Part shown: positions 1-6,782 of the stretch, piece by piece | Layout of the letters: every line of letters starts with the position of its first letter | Numbering within the stretch: the first letter of the stretch is position 1 | Source: an uncultured Eubacterium sp. | Lineage (GTDB): Bacteria > Bacillota_A > Clostridia > Lachnospirales > Lachnospiraceae | Length of the DNA: 8,954 bases | Direction: 5' to 3' | NCBI GenBank assembly: GCA_948468465.1 | Contig: CAOKJJ010000192.1 | Location: 1 to 8,954, forward strand | Translations under genes and position numbers: made by a program | Notes under the pieces: generated by a model | Seen by the model: the letters and a program-made list of their open reading frames with translations, nothing else | The model's database searches: none | What the model was told of the DNA's origin: nothing

Positions 1-140
1 GCCACTGGCTGTAAGCCAGGGGCGGACTACGCGACGCGACCGGACGGAGCCACAGCGTCCATGCAGAATGCTTAGGAATTCTTAACATTCTGGAGTAGGA
101 GCCGAAATCCAGGCCCCGCCCCTCATCCAGCGTCCGCATA
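1..140. repeat. GC-rich inverted-repeat element at the left edge
   Basis: This stretch is visibly richer in G and C than the rest of the window and is full of dyads. CTGGCT (5-10) pairs with AGCCAG (14-19) across a 3-base loop. GGGGCGG (19-25) pairs with CCGCCCC (116-122), enclosing about 90 bases. A 29-base near-palindrome centred on GAATTC has perfect 7-base arms CAGAATG (64-70) and CATTCTG (86-92). The octamer CAGCGTCC occurs twice, at 53-60 and 128-135. It lies beyond the terminator of the minus-strand gar operon. The minus strand is open from an ATG at 139 to the window edge, but this looks like a by-product of base composition. I infer a dispersed intergenic palindromic repeat or a structured RNA. 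The family is not recognised, and the element may continue outside the window. Confidence 0.4.
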
Positions 141-145
141 GCCAA

Positions 146-195
146 CAAAAATCAGCCCCCAAAGAACCCATGGCAGTAAATTCTTTGAAGGGCTG
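146..195 (-). terminator. Intrinsic terminator of the gar operon
   Basis: CAGCCC (153-158) and CAAAGAA (160-166) pair with TTCTTTG (181-187) and GGGCTG (190-195). This gives 13 base pairs with a small internal loop and a 14-base apical loop. Read on the minus strand, the hairpin is followed by ATTTTTG, a usable U-tract, about 50 bases after the garD stop. On the plus strand it is followed by TTTTTC, so the hairpin could also stop transcription arriving from the left. Confidence 0.75.
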
Positions 196-242
196 TTTTT
201 CAACTGTTTAAAAGAATCTGTCCTGTTTAAGATTCTAAGATG

Positions 243-1763
243 TCAGGTAATCGGAGCCGGGTTGAAAATGCACAGGTCGTTATGGAACCCGTACTGGTCG
301 CTGTAAGTCTTTTTCAAACCGCTTGCGACATCTAAAATCATATGAAAGATTTCTGTTCCGACATCCGCGATCGTTTTCTTTCCGGAAGCCGCGTCTCCCG
401 CTGAAATATCTATCATATCAAACCAATGGTCTTTCATCTCGTTACGGCTGCATACTTTGATCACCGGGCTGATCTCTAAGCCATATGGTGTACCGCGTCC
501 GGTCATAAATACCTGCAGTCCGATGCCGCTGGCTAACTGGCTTGGCCCGCAGACGATATCGCTGGCCGGCGTTGCCGCGAAAATCAATCCATGTTTGGTT
601 GGCCTTTGTGCCGGAGACAGCACTTCCACAATGGGACTTGTACCGCTTTTGGCGATGCTTCCCATTGCCTTTTCCACGATATTGGCCAGTCCGCCTTTTT
701 TATTGCCTGGCGTAGGATTCGCATCCCTGTCCACGCCGCCCTGTTCCAGATAATGATCGTACCAGCGCATTTCCTCGGCCAGACGGTCACGGGTATGCGC
801 GTCTATGCAGCGTGCGGCTAACATCGGCACACCGTCACGTACCTCTGTTACTTCGCTGAACATAACCGTTGCGCCGCCGCGTACCAGCATATCGGCTGCA
901 TATCCCGCGCTTGGATTTGCGGAAATGCCGGAAAACGCGTCGCTGCCGCCGCACTGCATCCCGATTAACAGTTCACTTAACGGAAGTTCTTCCCTTCTGC
1001 GCTTGTTTAACTTTTGCAGCTTTTTTTCCGCCATCGTCATAATCGCCTGCATCATGGCATCGTGGCCCGGATAATCCTGAAGTGTCAGTACGTTTTCCGG
1101 CGTGATGTCTTCTTCCGGCAAAATACGGTCATACGTTAATTTCTCACATCCAAGCCCTACGACCATAATTTCTCCGCCAAAATTCGGATGCCTGATCAGA
1201 TTCGTAACCGCGCGGATTGGAATGTGCGCAAGCGGCGCGTTGATCGCCACCCCGCAGCCATAAGGATGCGTAACAGCCACGACTCCATCCACATTTTCGT
1301 ATTTTGGCAGCAGCTCCTGTTTGATTTTTTCAACGGCCACCTTTAACACGCCTGCCGCGCACTGAACCGTTGTAACAATTCCTAACAGATTTTTCGTGCC
1401 TGCCCATCCGCTGGCATTCCGATAGCCCATCCACGTTGTACGTACCGGCTTAGGCAAATCTTCCGTCGGAACAAGGTTCGTGCCGTATTCCATATTTTCC
1501 ACCGAAGGGGACTCCGGCAAAAGCAGCATATGCTCGTTGATCCAATCTCCTTTTTGAATGTCATCTTTTGCATATCCAAGTACTACGCCGTAGCGAATGA
1601 TTTCCCCATTCTTTGGAATTTCACATAGCGCAATTTTATGCGCCTGCGGAATATCCTGATTTGCGGTCAGCCCGTCCTCAATGAGCGTTCCCGCCGCGAT
1701 ATCCTGGATGGCAATCGCCACATTATCCCGTGCATGGATTTTCATATATTTACATGCATCCAT
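243..1763 (-). CDS. garD: Galactarate dehydratase (EC 4.2.1.42)
   Basis: This 506-residue cytoplasmic enzyme of the UxaA/GarD family should dehydrate D-galactarate (meso-galactarate) to 5-keto-4-deoxy-D-glucarate, the first catabolic step. It aligns nearly end to end, from memory, with E. coli GarD (523 aa). Shared features are an N-terminal SAF-like segment (about residues 7-85, with NGEIIRYG at 52-59), GYRNASG then GTKNLLGI (113-129), HPYGCGVAINAP (166-177), GLGCEKL (203-209), QCGGSDAFSG (270-279), NPTPGNKKGGLANIVEKA (349-366), TGRGTPYGL (421-429) and an FNPAPIT C terminus. The family is metal dependent. The start at 1763 is preferred because GGGTGAG lies 9 bases upstream; the internal Met7 has no ribosome site. 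It is the last gene of the operon, 37 bases after the glycerate kinase stop, and is followed by a terminator. It appears intact. An altronate-specific role is unlikely given the length and the GarD-like C terminus. Confidence 0.95.
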   Translation of the reverse strand: MDACKYMKIHARDNVAIAIQDIAAGTLIEDGLTANQDIPQAHKIALCEIPKNGEIIRYGVVLGYAKDDIQKGDWINEHMLLLPESPSVENMEYGTNLVPTEDLPKPVRTTWMGYRNASGWAGTKNLLGIVTTVQCAAGVLKVAVEKIKQELLPKYENVDGVVAVTHPYGCGVAINAPLAHIPIRAVTNLIRHPNFGGEIMVVGLGCEKLTYDRILPEEDITPENVLTLQDYPGHDAMMQAIMTMAEKKLQKLNKRRREELPLSELLIGMQCGGSDAFSGISANPSAGYAADMLVRGGATVMFSEVTEVRDGVPMLAARCIDAHTRDRLAEEMRWYDHYLEQGGVDRDANPTPGNKKGGLANIVEKAMGSIAKSGTSPIVEVLSPAQRPTKHGLIFAATPASDIVCGPSQLASGIGLQVFMTGRGTPYGLEISPVIKVCSRNEMKDHWFDMIDISAGDAASGKKTIADVGTEIFHMILDVASGLKKTYSDQYGFHNDLCIFNPAPIT

Positions 1764-1801
1764 AAAAACATGCTCACCCGCTTTCTTTTGTTTTTACCAT
1801 T

Positions 1802-3040
1802 TTATTCGCCGTCCAACAGCAATACCGCAACATCATTCACGTTCGTCCCGGTCGCTCCTGTCATAATGAGTCCGTCACATTTTTGCAGTGCATGATACGC
1901 ATCATTGCGCCGCAGCACTTCATAAATATCTATTCCCTGTTCCGCCAGCCTGTCTTTGGTCTGCCAGTCGCAATATCCGCCTGCCGCGTCCGTCGGGCCA
2001 TCCGTGCCGTCACTGCCTACACTAAATACCGCCGTCCCGACAAGTCCCGCTATGCCGGACGCTGCTGAGAGTGCCAGCTCCTGATTGCGGCCGCCCATCC
2101 CGTTCCCCGTCAGATGCACAACCGTCTCCCCGCCGGCTATAAAAGCCATACGTTTTTTGCACGCTGCATGGCTCTTTGCAATCGAAGCCAGAAACGAACC
2201 TGCCTGACTTGCCTCGCACATCAGCTGATCCGTCAAAATCATTGTCTCATAGCCTAATGCGCTGCACGCCTGCGAAGCAGCAAGGCACAAATTTTTCACA
2301 CTTCCGGTAATCTGCGTTTCCACATTTGTCAGCTCTTTCGGCGTTTCCGTCTCCAGACACTTTTTTGCCTGCGCGCTAAGTCTTAACTGGTACTTATCGG
2401 CGATCGCAAGCGCCATTTCACAGGTAGACGTATCCGGATAAGCAGGACCAGATGCAATCATATCCAAAGGATCCCCAAGGATATCGCTCAGCACGATACT
2501 GAATACATGCGCCGGCTCACAGATTTTTGCAAACTTTCCGCCTTTTACGCCGGAAAGCCGTTTGCGTATCGTATTCATCTCTACAATATCCGCCCCGCAC
2601 GCCAACAGCTGTTTTGTAATATCCGCCAACTCTTCTCCTGTGACAAGCGGCTGTTCAAACAGCGCAGAGCCGCCGCCCGAAAGCAAAAACAGCACAGTAT
2701 CTTCTTTTTTCAATTTATCGACAAGCGCAAGGGCCGCCCTTGTCCCACGATAAGAGTTCTCATCCGGCACCGGATGTCCCGCTTCATAGCAGTGCATACG
2801 CGCAATGTCACCCTTTACATGCGCATACTTTGTAATCACAACGCCGCGTTCGATTCGGTTTCCTAAGATTCCCGCTGTCGCATGCGCCATCTGCCACGCT
2901 GCTTTTCCGGCGGATACCACATAGATTTTGCCGCTGTCAAACTCCCTGCCTTTTAGCGCCTGCTCTACCGCCTGGTCCGGCAGAACTTTTTGTATTGCCT
3001 GTGCAATGATATCATCCGCATCTTTCCGTAACGACTTCAT
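1802..3040 (-). CDS. Glycerate 2-kinase, type 2 (DUF4147/MOFRL family)
   Basis: This 412-residue cytoplasmic kinase should phosphorylate D-glycerate with ATP to 2-phosphoglycerate, which enters lower glycolysis. The N-terminal DUF4147 Rossmann-like domain (about 5-230) contains SAGKAAW with Lys46, the GGGSAL loop (122-127), NTIRKRLSGVKGG (156-168) and SDILGDPLDMIASGP (185-199). The C-terminal MOFRL domain (about 295-408) carries GGETVV (303-308), GGRNQELAL (316-324), GSDGTDGPTDAAGG (342-355) and TGATGTNVNDV (394-404). Length and motifs match the GckA/TtuD group, often mislabelled hydroxypyruvate reductase. E. coli GarK/GlxK belong to an unrelated family, so this is an analogous replacement in the pathway. 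AAGGGAG lies 8 bases before the ATG, and 21 bases separate it from the upstream aldolase gene. Its position between the aldolase and garD fits a role consuming glycerate made by GarR. Confidence 0.93.
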   Translation of the reverse strand: MKSLRKDADDIIAQAIQKVLPDQAVEQALKGREFDSGKIYVVSAGKAAWQMAHATAGILGNRIERGVVITKYAHVKGDIARMHCYEAGHPVPDENSYRGTRAALALVDKLKKEDTVLFLLSGGGSALFEQPLVTGEELADITKQLLACGADIVEMNTIRKRLSGVKGGKFAKICEPAHVFSIVLSDILGDPLDMIASGPAYPDTSTCEMALAIADKYQLRLSAQAKKCLETETPKELTNVETQITGSVKNLCLAASQACSALGYETMILTDQLMCEASQAGSFLASIAKSHAACKKRMAFIAGGETVVHLTGNGMGGRNQELALSAASGIAGLVGTAVFSVGSDGTDGPTDAAGGYCDWQTKDRLAEQGIDIYEVLRRNDAYHALQKCDGLIMTGATGTNVNDVAVLLLDGE

Positions 3041-3061
3041 TTTTATCTCTCCCTTTTATGT

Positions 3062-3961
3062 TCAGATTAATCCGGCTCGCTCCATTTCTGTGCGTATCTT
3101 TTGAAGCACTGGCCCCTCTGGTGTTGCCAGACTCGGCGCATACGGCAGTCCAATCTGTCTGCCCCTTAAATTTGCCATATCTTTAGAAGCTACCGGAAAG
3201 CTGGCTGCGTCCATGGAAAGGCGAACCGGATTCAGCTTAAACTGTGCTTCCAGCGATCCTTCCAAATCTCCCTGCACATACTTATTATATACATCTGCAA
3301 TCAGCTCCGGCATAAAATTGCCTGACGTACAGACTCCGCCGACAGCTCCGTGGCACATAGACGCATACAAAAGCGTATCCTTGCCGCCAAACACTTTGAA
3401 GCCGACATCTCTTGTCCTGCGGATAAATTCCGCCGTCTGTGTAATATCTCCGCTTGTATCCTTCATTCCAACAATATTTTCCACTTCATGGGCAAGACGC
3501 TCTACCAGATTCCCGGACATTGTATAGCCAACTCTGCCTGGATTATTGTATAAAAGCACCGGCGTATCCGCAACTGCCGCCGCGATCGCCTGAAAATGCC
3601 GGAACAGTTCTTCTTCTGTAGGCTTTAGAAACATTGGCTGCAAAACGGAAATGCCTGCCGCTCCATTTGCTGCTGCCATCTTTGCCAGACGGATGCAGGT
3701 TTTGGTACGAATCGCGCCGATTCCAAAATAAACAGGGACCCTGCCTGCCGCCTGATCTACCATGATCTTAAGGCCGCGCTCCATCTCCGGTTCTTCCACC
3801 ATATAAAACTCGCCATTGCTTCCAAAGATTAAGATGCCGTGCATGCCGCCTTCGATCACATAGTCCACATGCTCCCTTGTTTTTTGCTCGTCAATCCGTT
3901 CATCCGCATCTATCGGCGTAATAATCGGAACAATGACCCCTTTGATATATTCTGTATTCAC
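3062..3961 (-). CDS. DapA-family class I lyase, probable 5-keto-4-deoxy-glucarate aldolase
   Basis: This is a TIM-barrel protein of the dihydrodipicolinate synthase / N-acetylneuraminate lyase superfamily, about 299 residues (usual length 290-310). Counting from the GTG at 3961, the phosphate-loop-like GSNGE is at 47-51, YNNPGR at 138-143 and the Schiff-base lysine Lys167 in VGMKDTSGD (165-173). Arg143 sits where DapA binds the carboxylate of its aldehyde substrate. The DapA catalytic triad is altered: Thr-Thr is Ser-Asn (48-49) and the partner Tyr is Phe (111), arguing against a biosynthetic DapA. Its place between permease and glycerate kinase, with garD and garR but no garL, suggests cleavage of 5-keto-4-deoxy-glucarate to pyruvate and tartronate semialdehyde. 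The alternative is a dehydratase like KdgD (EC 4.2.1.41), but that route would not need GarR or the kinase. Start: AGGAGG lies 1 base before the ATG at 3967 but 7 bases before this GTG, so GTG is preferred; an ATG start would add two residues. Confidence 0.85.
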   Translation of the reverse strand: MNTEYIKGVIVPIITPIDADERIDEQKTREHVDYVIEGGMHGILIFGSNGEFYMVEEPEMERGLKIMVDQAAGRVPVYFGIGAIRTKTCIRLAKMAAANGAAGISVLQPMFLKPTEEELFRHFQAIAAAVADTPVLLYNNPGRVGYTMSGNLVERLAHEVENIVGMKDTSGDITQTAEFIRRTRDVGFKVFGGKDTLLYASMCHGAVGGVCTSGNFMPELIADVYNKYVQGDLEGSLEAQFKLNPVRLSMDAASFPVASKDMANLRGRQIGLPYAPSLATPEGPVLQKIRTEMERAGLI

Positions 3962-3987
3962 TTTCATACCTCCTGTTTTTGCTGCAT

Positions 3988-5388
3988 TTAATGAATGAAC
4001 ATCGACAAAACGAGCAGCTCGATAATACCGACACCTGCCATAATCAGAGAGATTGCTGTCTTACACCGAACCTGGTCTTTTAATTCCGTCACGCCAAACA
4101 TACCGTTCCATACCCAAAAGCCGCTGTCATTAAAATACGAAAATGAAATCGCTCCAACACAGCAGGAAACAGCCATCAATAGCGGACTGACAGAAATCGC
4201 CCCGATCAAAGAAGCAGATAAGGATGCTGCCGTTGTAATTGCTACCGTTGCAGAACCAAGCGCGATACGCATTAACGCCGCAATAATAAACGGAAGCAGA
4301 ATTGCAGGCAGCGGCATTTTCATAACAACTTCGCCAAGCGCGTCTCCAACGCCGCTGACTTTAATCACATTTCCCAGTGATCCGCCGGCGCCTGTAATCA
4401 GCATAATGATACCTGTGCTCTTGATCGCGTCATCCATTACATGCAGCACTTCTTTCGTCGGATCTTTTGCCATCAGCCCATATATTGCTATCAGTGTACC
4501 GATGGAAAGCGCCACGATCGGTGAACCAAGAAACGCAAGCAGGGAAACGCTTTTTCCTATCATTCCTACGATCGTATTCGCTAAAATCAAAATCAATGGG
4601 ACAATAATCGGCGCAATCGAAACGCCCAGTCCCGGAAGTTTTTTCCGGCCGATCATCCGGTCCAGTTCTTCCATGGATTTTATGTATTCCTGTTTAAACT
4701 CTTTTCTTTCAAATCCGCCGTCGTCTGTTGGGATCTGATAAATCTTCTTTCCGATGCTCTGGCAGTAAAATACAGCCACAATGAGCATTGGAATAGATAT
4801 CAGCGAACCGCAGATAATCATCTGTCCCACATCAGCGCCAAGCATGCTGGCTGCTGTCGTAGGGCCTGGCGTCGGAGGCACCAGACAGTGTGTCAGCTGT
4901 AAGCCCGCCGCCATTGCAAGTGCAAGGCCTATTAAGGATTTCCCGGTAACTTTGGAAATAGCCTTGCAAAGCGGTGCAAAAATAACAATTGCGGAATCTG
5001 CAAATACCGGAATTGCAATAAACCATCCGGTAATTGCCAGTGCCCATTCTTCTTTTTTCTTTCCAACGGCTTTGATAAACGAATACGCCATTTTCTCAGC
5101 CGCGCCTGATTTTTCCAAAATGCCGCCCATCATAACGCCCAGTCCAATAATAATACCTGTACTTTTTAACGTATTTCCAAATCCGTCCTGAATAGCTGTT
5201 ACCAGACCTGTAATCGTCGTTCCGTCTTCCGCCGTTACATTTACAAACGGCATGCCGCCGATAATGCCCGTAATGCCTGACGCAATCATCAGCGCAATAA
5301 ACGTATGCACCTTTGTCTTAGACACAAGTACAACCATCACCGCGATACCTACGATCAGTCCGATCAGCATACGTGTAGATTCATTCAT
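3988..5388 (-). CDS. GntP-family permease, candidate galactarate/aldarate importer
   Basis: This is a 466-residue polytopic inner-membrane transporter of the gluconate:H+ symporter (GntP) family, with roughly 12 to 14 hydrophobic segments across its whole length; E. coli GntP is 447 aa. Family signatures are visible: GFG-TLKSTG followed by a glycine-rich helix and ILEKSGAAEK (about 69-99), IPVFADSAIVIFAPL (126-140), and H167 with PPTPGPTTAASMLGAD (171-186). Known members carry gluconate, glycerate or similar sugar acids. Embedded in a galactarate operon with no other transporter, it most likely imports galactarate or a related aldarate; this is inference. The reading frame extends to a GTG at 5397, but that codon lies inside the ribosome site. 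GAGGTGAG sits immediately upstream of the ATG at 5388, so the ATG is the start. A 231-base leader with a folded element separates it from garR, and 26 bases separate it from the aldolase GTG. Confidence 0.9.
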   Translation of the reverse strand: MNESTRMLIGLIVGIAVMVVLVSKTKVHTFIALMIASGITGIIGGMPFVNVTAEDGTTITGLVTAIQDGFGNTLKSTGIIIGLGVMMGGILEKSGAAEKMAYSFIKAVGKKKEEWALAITGWFIAIPVFADSAIVIFAPLCKAISKVTGKSLIGLALAMAAGLQLTHCLVPPTPGPTTAASMLGADVGQMIICGSLISIPMLIVAVFYCQSIGKKIYQIPTDDGGFERKEFKQEYIKSMEELDRMIGRKKLPGLGVSIAPIIVPLILILANTIVGMIGKSVSLLAFLGSPIVALSIGTLIAIYGLMAKDPTKEVLHVMDDAIKSTGIIMLITGAGGSLGNVIKVSGVGDALGEVVMKMPLPAILLPFIIAALMRIALGSATVAITTAASLSASLIGAISVSPLLMAVSCCVGAISFSYFNDSGFWVWNGMFGVTELKDQVRCKTAISLIMAGVGIIELLVLSMFIH

Positions 5389-5435
5389 TTTTCTCACCTC
5401 ATTATATTACACAAAAGTCCCCTCTTTCAACTACT

Positions 5436-5541
5436 AATGGACCGTACAACGCTGCAGTTTTATGGTTGCTTACGTTCACGCCTGCGGCGTCCACAGCAGC
5501 AATTCCCTCCTACAGCGTTGATACGTTGCCAACAGTCCATT
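5436..5541 (-). ncRNA. Structured leader element upstream of the GntP permease
   Basis: Two long helices stack with an 11-base bulge on one side. The outer helix is AATGGACCGT (5436-5445) with ACAGTCCATT (5532-5541). The inner helix is CAACGCTGCAG (5447-5457) with CTACAGCGTTG (5510-5520). Inside are a 5-bp helix TTGCT (5466-5470)/AGCAA (5498-5502) and a hairpin ACGCC-TGC-GGCGT (5478-5490). In DNA each long helix has one mismatch. In the minus-strand RNA both mismatches become G-U wobbles, while in plus-strand RNA they would be C-A. This favours a role in the gar transcript. The element ends 47 bases before the permease ATG. I do not recognise it as a known riboswitch class. It could be a sensor, a processing or stability element that uncouples garR from downstream genes, or a transposed palindromic repeat. 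Confidence 0.5.
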
Positions 5542-5582
5542 TTTTCATTTATAAAAAAGCAGCCCCTTATTGATTTATGTTT

Positions 5583-5613
5583 TTCATGATCTTATGTTAT
5601 TTCATGATCTTAT
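5583..5613. repeat. Tandem pair of 13-base repeats, period 18
   Basis: TTCATGATCTTAT occurs at 5583-5595 and again at 5601-5613, separated by GTTAT. Each copy contains the palindrome TCATGA. The pair lies immediately after the garR stop codon, in the leader region of the permease gene. It may be a binding site or a simple short duplication; no function can be assigned. Confidence 0.55.
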
Positions 5614-5619
5614 CCGTTC

Positions 5620-6510
5620 TTACTGCTCTTTCACAATGCTTGTACCTGAAATCTTTTCATAGTATTTCACGATACTGTCATGGTCTTCTTTTTCGCATCC
5701 TTCTGCTTTTAAGAACTGCATCACTTCCATCAGCTGTGCGGTTAACGGCACTGGTGAATTGATCGCATGAGCCGCGTTTAACGCGTTTGTCAAATCTTTA
5801 ATATGCAGTTCAATACGAAAGCCCGGATTGTAATTTCCTGCCAGCATCATCGGCGCTTTTGCATCCATAACCGTGGATCCTGCAAGTCCGCCGCGGATTG
5901 CCTGATATACAAGCTCCGGATCCGTACCGGCTTTTTTTGCGAATGTAAGCGCCTCGGATACCGCTGCAATGTTTACCGCTACCACGATCTGATTTGCCAG
6001 TTTTGCCACATTTCCGGAACCAAGCTCACCGACATATACAACCGAACCAGCCATCACCATTAATAAATCATAATACTTGTCAAACAGCTCTTTCTTTCCG
6101 CCCACCATAACAGACAGCGAACCGTCAATCGCTTTCGGTTCTCCGCCGGATACCGGAGCGTCCAGCATATCAATACCTTTTTCCGCAAGTTCTGCGCCAA
6201 TCTTTTTGCTTTCCACAGGATCAATCGAACTCATGTCAATCAATACCGTGCCAGGCTTTGCTGTCTCAGCAATTCCGCCCTCGCCGAACACTGCTGCCCG
6301 CACATGCGGAGAGTTCGGCACCATCGTAATAATGACTTCACATTCACTGGCCACCTGCGCGCCATTTTCCGCACCTTTCGCGCCCATCGCGGTTAATTCC
6401 TCTACTGATGACTTGTTAAAGTCGCAGACAACAAGATCATGGCCTGCCTTTACCAGATTTTTGCTCATTGGCTTTCCCATAATGCCTAAACCAACAAATC
6501 CAACCTTCAT
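5620..6510 (-). CDS. garR: 2-hydroxy-3-oxopropionate (tartronate semialdehyde) reductase (EC 1.1.1.60)
   Basis: This 296-residue cytoplasmic NAD(P)H-dependent enzyme should reduce tartronate semialdehyde to D-glycerate. It belongs to the beta-hydroxyacid dehydrogenase family and matches E. coli GarR (294 aa), from memory, over its whole length. The Rossmann dinucleotide motif is GLGIMGKPMSKNL (7-19), with Asp30 at the end of the second strand. ITMVPNSPHV (61-70) and the substrate-binding DAPVSGGEPKAIDGSLSVMVGG (117-138) are conserved. The catalytic Lys170 lies in GNVAKLANQ, the C-terminal domain holds AIRGGLAGSTVMDAKAP, and FRIELHIKDL completes the signature. GGAGG lies 8 bases before the ATG. 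It is the first gene of the operon, 231 bases upstream of the permease, and diverges from the BlaI-type regulator. Glyoxylate-carboligase-linked function is possible in principle, but no gcl or hyi is present here. Confidence 0.95.
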   Translation of the reverse strand: MKVGFVGLGIMGKPMSKNLVKAGHDLVVCDFNKSSVEELTAMGAKGAENGAQVASECEVIITMVPNSPHVRAAVFGEGGIAETAKPGTVLIDMSSIDPVESKKIGAELAEKGIDMLDAPVSGGEPKAIDGSLSVMVGGKKELFDKYYDLLMVMAGSVVYVGELGSGNVAKLANQIVVAVNIAAVSEALTFAKKAGTDPELVYQAIRGGLAGSTVMDAKAPMMLAGNYNPGFRIELHIKDLTNALNAAHAINSPVPLTAQLMEVMQFLKAEGCEKEDHDSIVKYYEKISGTSIVKEQ

Positions 6511-6565
6511 TTTCGTTTCCTCCTTGATTTTTATTTAGAAGTTGTATTTCGTATCGTTCAACGTT

Positions 6566-6594
6566 ATTATATTTAAATATGCATAATTTTACTA
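6566..6594 (-). promoter_or_regulatory. Putative promoter of the gar operon
   Basis: On the minus strand a perfect TATAAT -10 box occupies 6571-6566. At 17-base spacing the -35 position (6594-6589) reads TAGTAA, only half matching TTGACA, so the promoter may be weak or need an activator. The surrounding DNA is very AT-rich. The predicted start would give a leader of about 50 bases before the garR ribosome site and ATG at 6510. Confidence 0.5.
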
Positions 6595-6606
6595 TGGAAA
6601 TACATG

Positions 6607-6740
6607 CTAAAAAATAAAATATTTTTAGTTTTATATGCATTATCTTTCAAATAATAACATTTTTTATTTCATATATTTCATTGTTTGAAATTCAACATTT
6701 TCATTCTGAAGTATTGCATTATTAACTACAAAATGTTAAT
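6607..6740. promoter_or_regulatory. AT-rich divergent control region with repeated octamers and dyads
   Basis: The spacer between garR and the BlaI-type gene (6511-6782) holds no gene. It contains an AT-rich imperfect palindrome (6607-6628), the dyad TTGAAATTCAA (6685-6695) and the inverted repeat ATTAAC-N8-GTTAAT (6721-6740). The octamer AACATTTT occurs at 6656-6663 and 6694-6701, and inverted as AAAATGTT at 6730-6737. A weak promoter for the regulator may be TTGCAT (6714-6719), 17 bases, TAATAT (6737-6742), with the last inverted repeat overlapping it. BlaI-type repressors bind TACA/TGTA-like dyads; ACTACA-AAA-TGTTA at 6725-6737 resembles one imperfectly. Chance matches are likely in DNA this AT-rich. 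Confidence 0.3.
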
Positions 6741-6782
6741 ATAAATAAGCACATACAATTGTTGAGAGGAAAGGAGTCCCCT

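Noticed and set aside
1..139. Minus-strand open frame of about 46 codons running off the left edge
   Set aside because: It overlaps the palindromic GC-rich element almost exactly, has no ribosome site and low-complexity arginine/tryptophan-rich content. It looks like translated repeat sequence.
1774..1800. Eight-codon reading frame MVKTKESG between the kinase and garD, ending in the garD ribosome site
   Set aside because: It starts one base after the kinase stop and has no ribosome site of its own. Such a short frame is expected by chance, so it is not listed as a leader peptide.
3062..3961. Calling this gene dapA (lysine biosynthesis)
   Set aside because: The key Thr-Thr and Tyr positions of DapA are replaced and the gene sits in a sugar-acid operon. 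A catabolic lyase is better supported.
3995..4738. Plus-strand open frame of about 247 codons
   Set aside because: It is an antisense shadow of the GntP permease, whose conserved motifs lie on the minus strand. Its serine/isoleucine/proline-rich translation has no recognisable domain.
5540..5575. GGGGCTGC followed by a T6 tract on the minus strand as a terminator for garR
   Set aside because: The sequence ends like a terminator, but no complementary GCAGCCCC arm lies upstream on that strand, so no hairpin can form.
6077..6538. Plus-strand open frame of about 153 codons
   Set aside because: It is the antisense of garR, which is unmistakable on the other strand.
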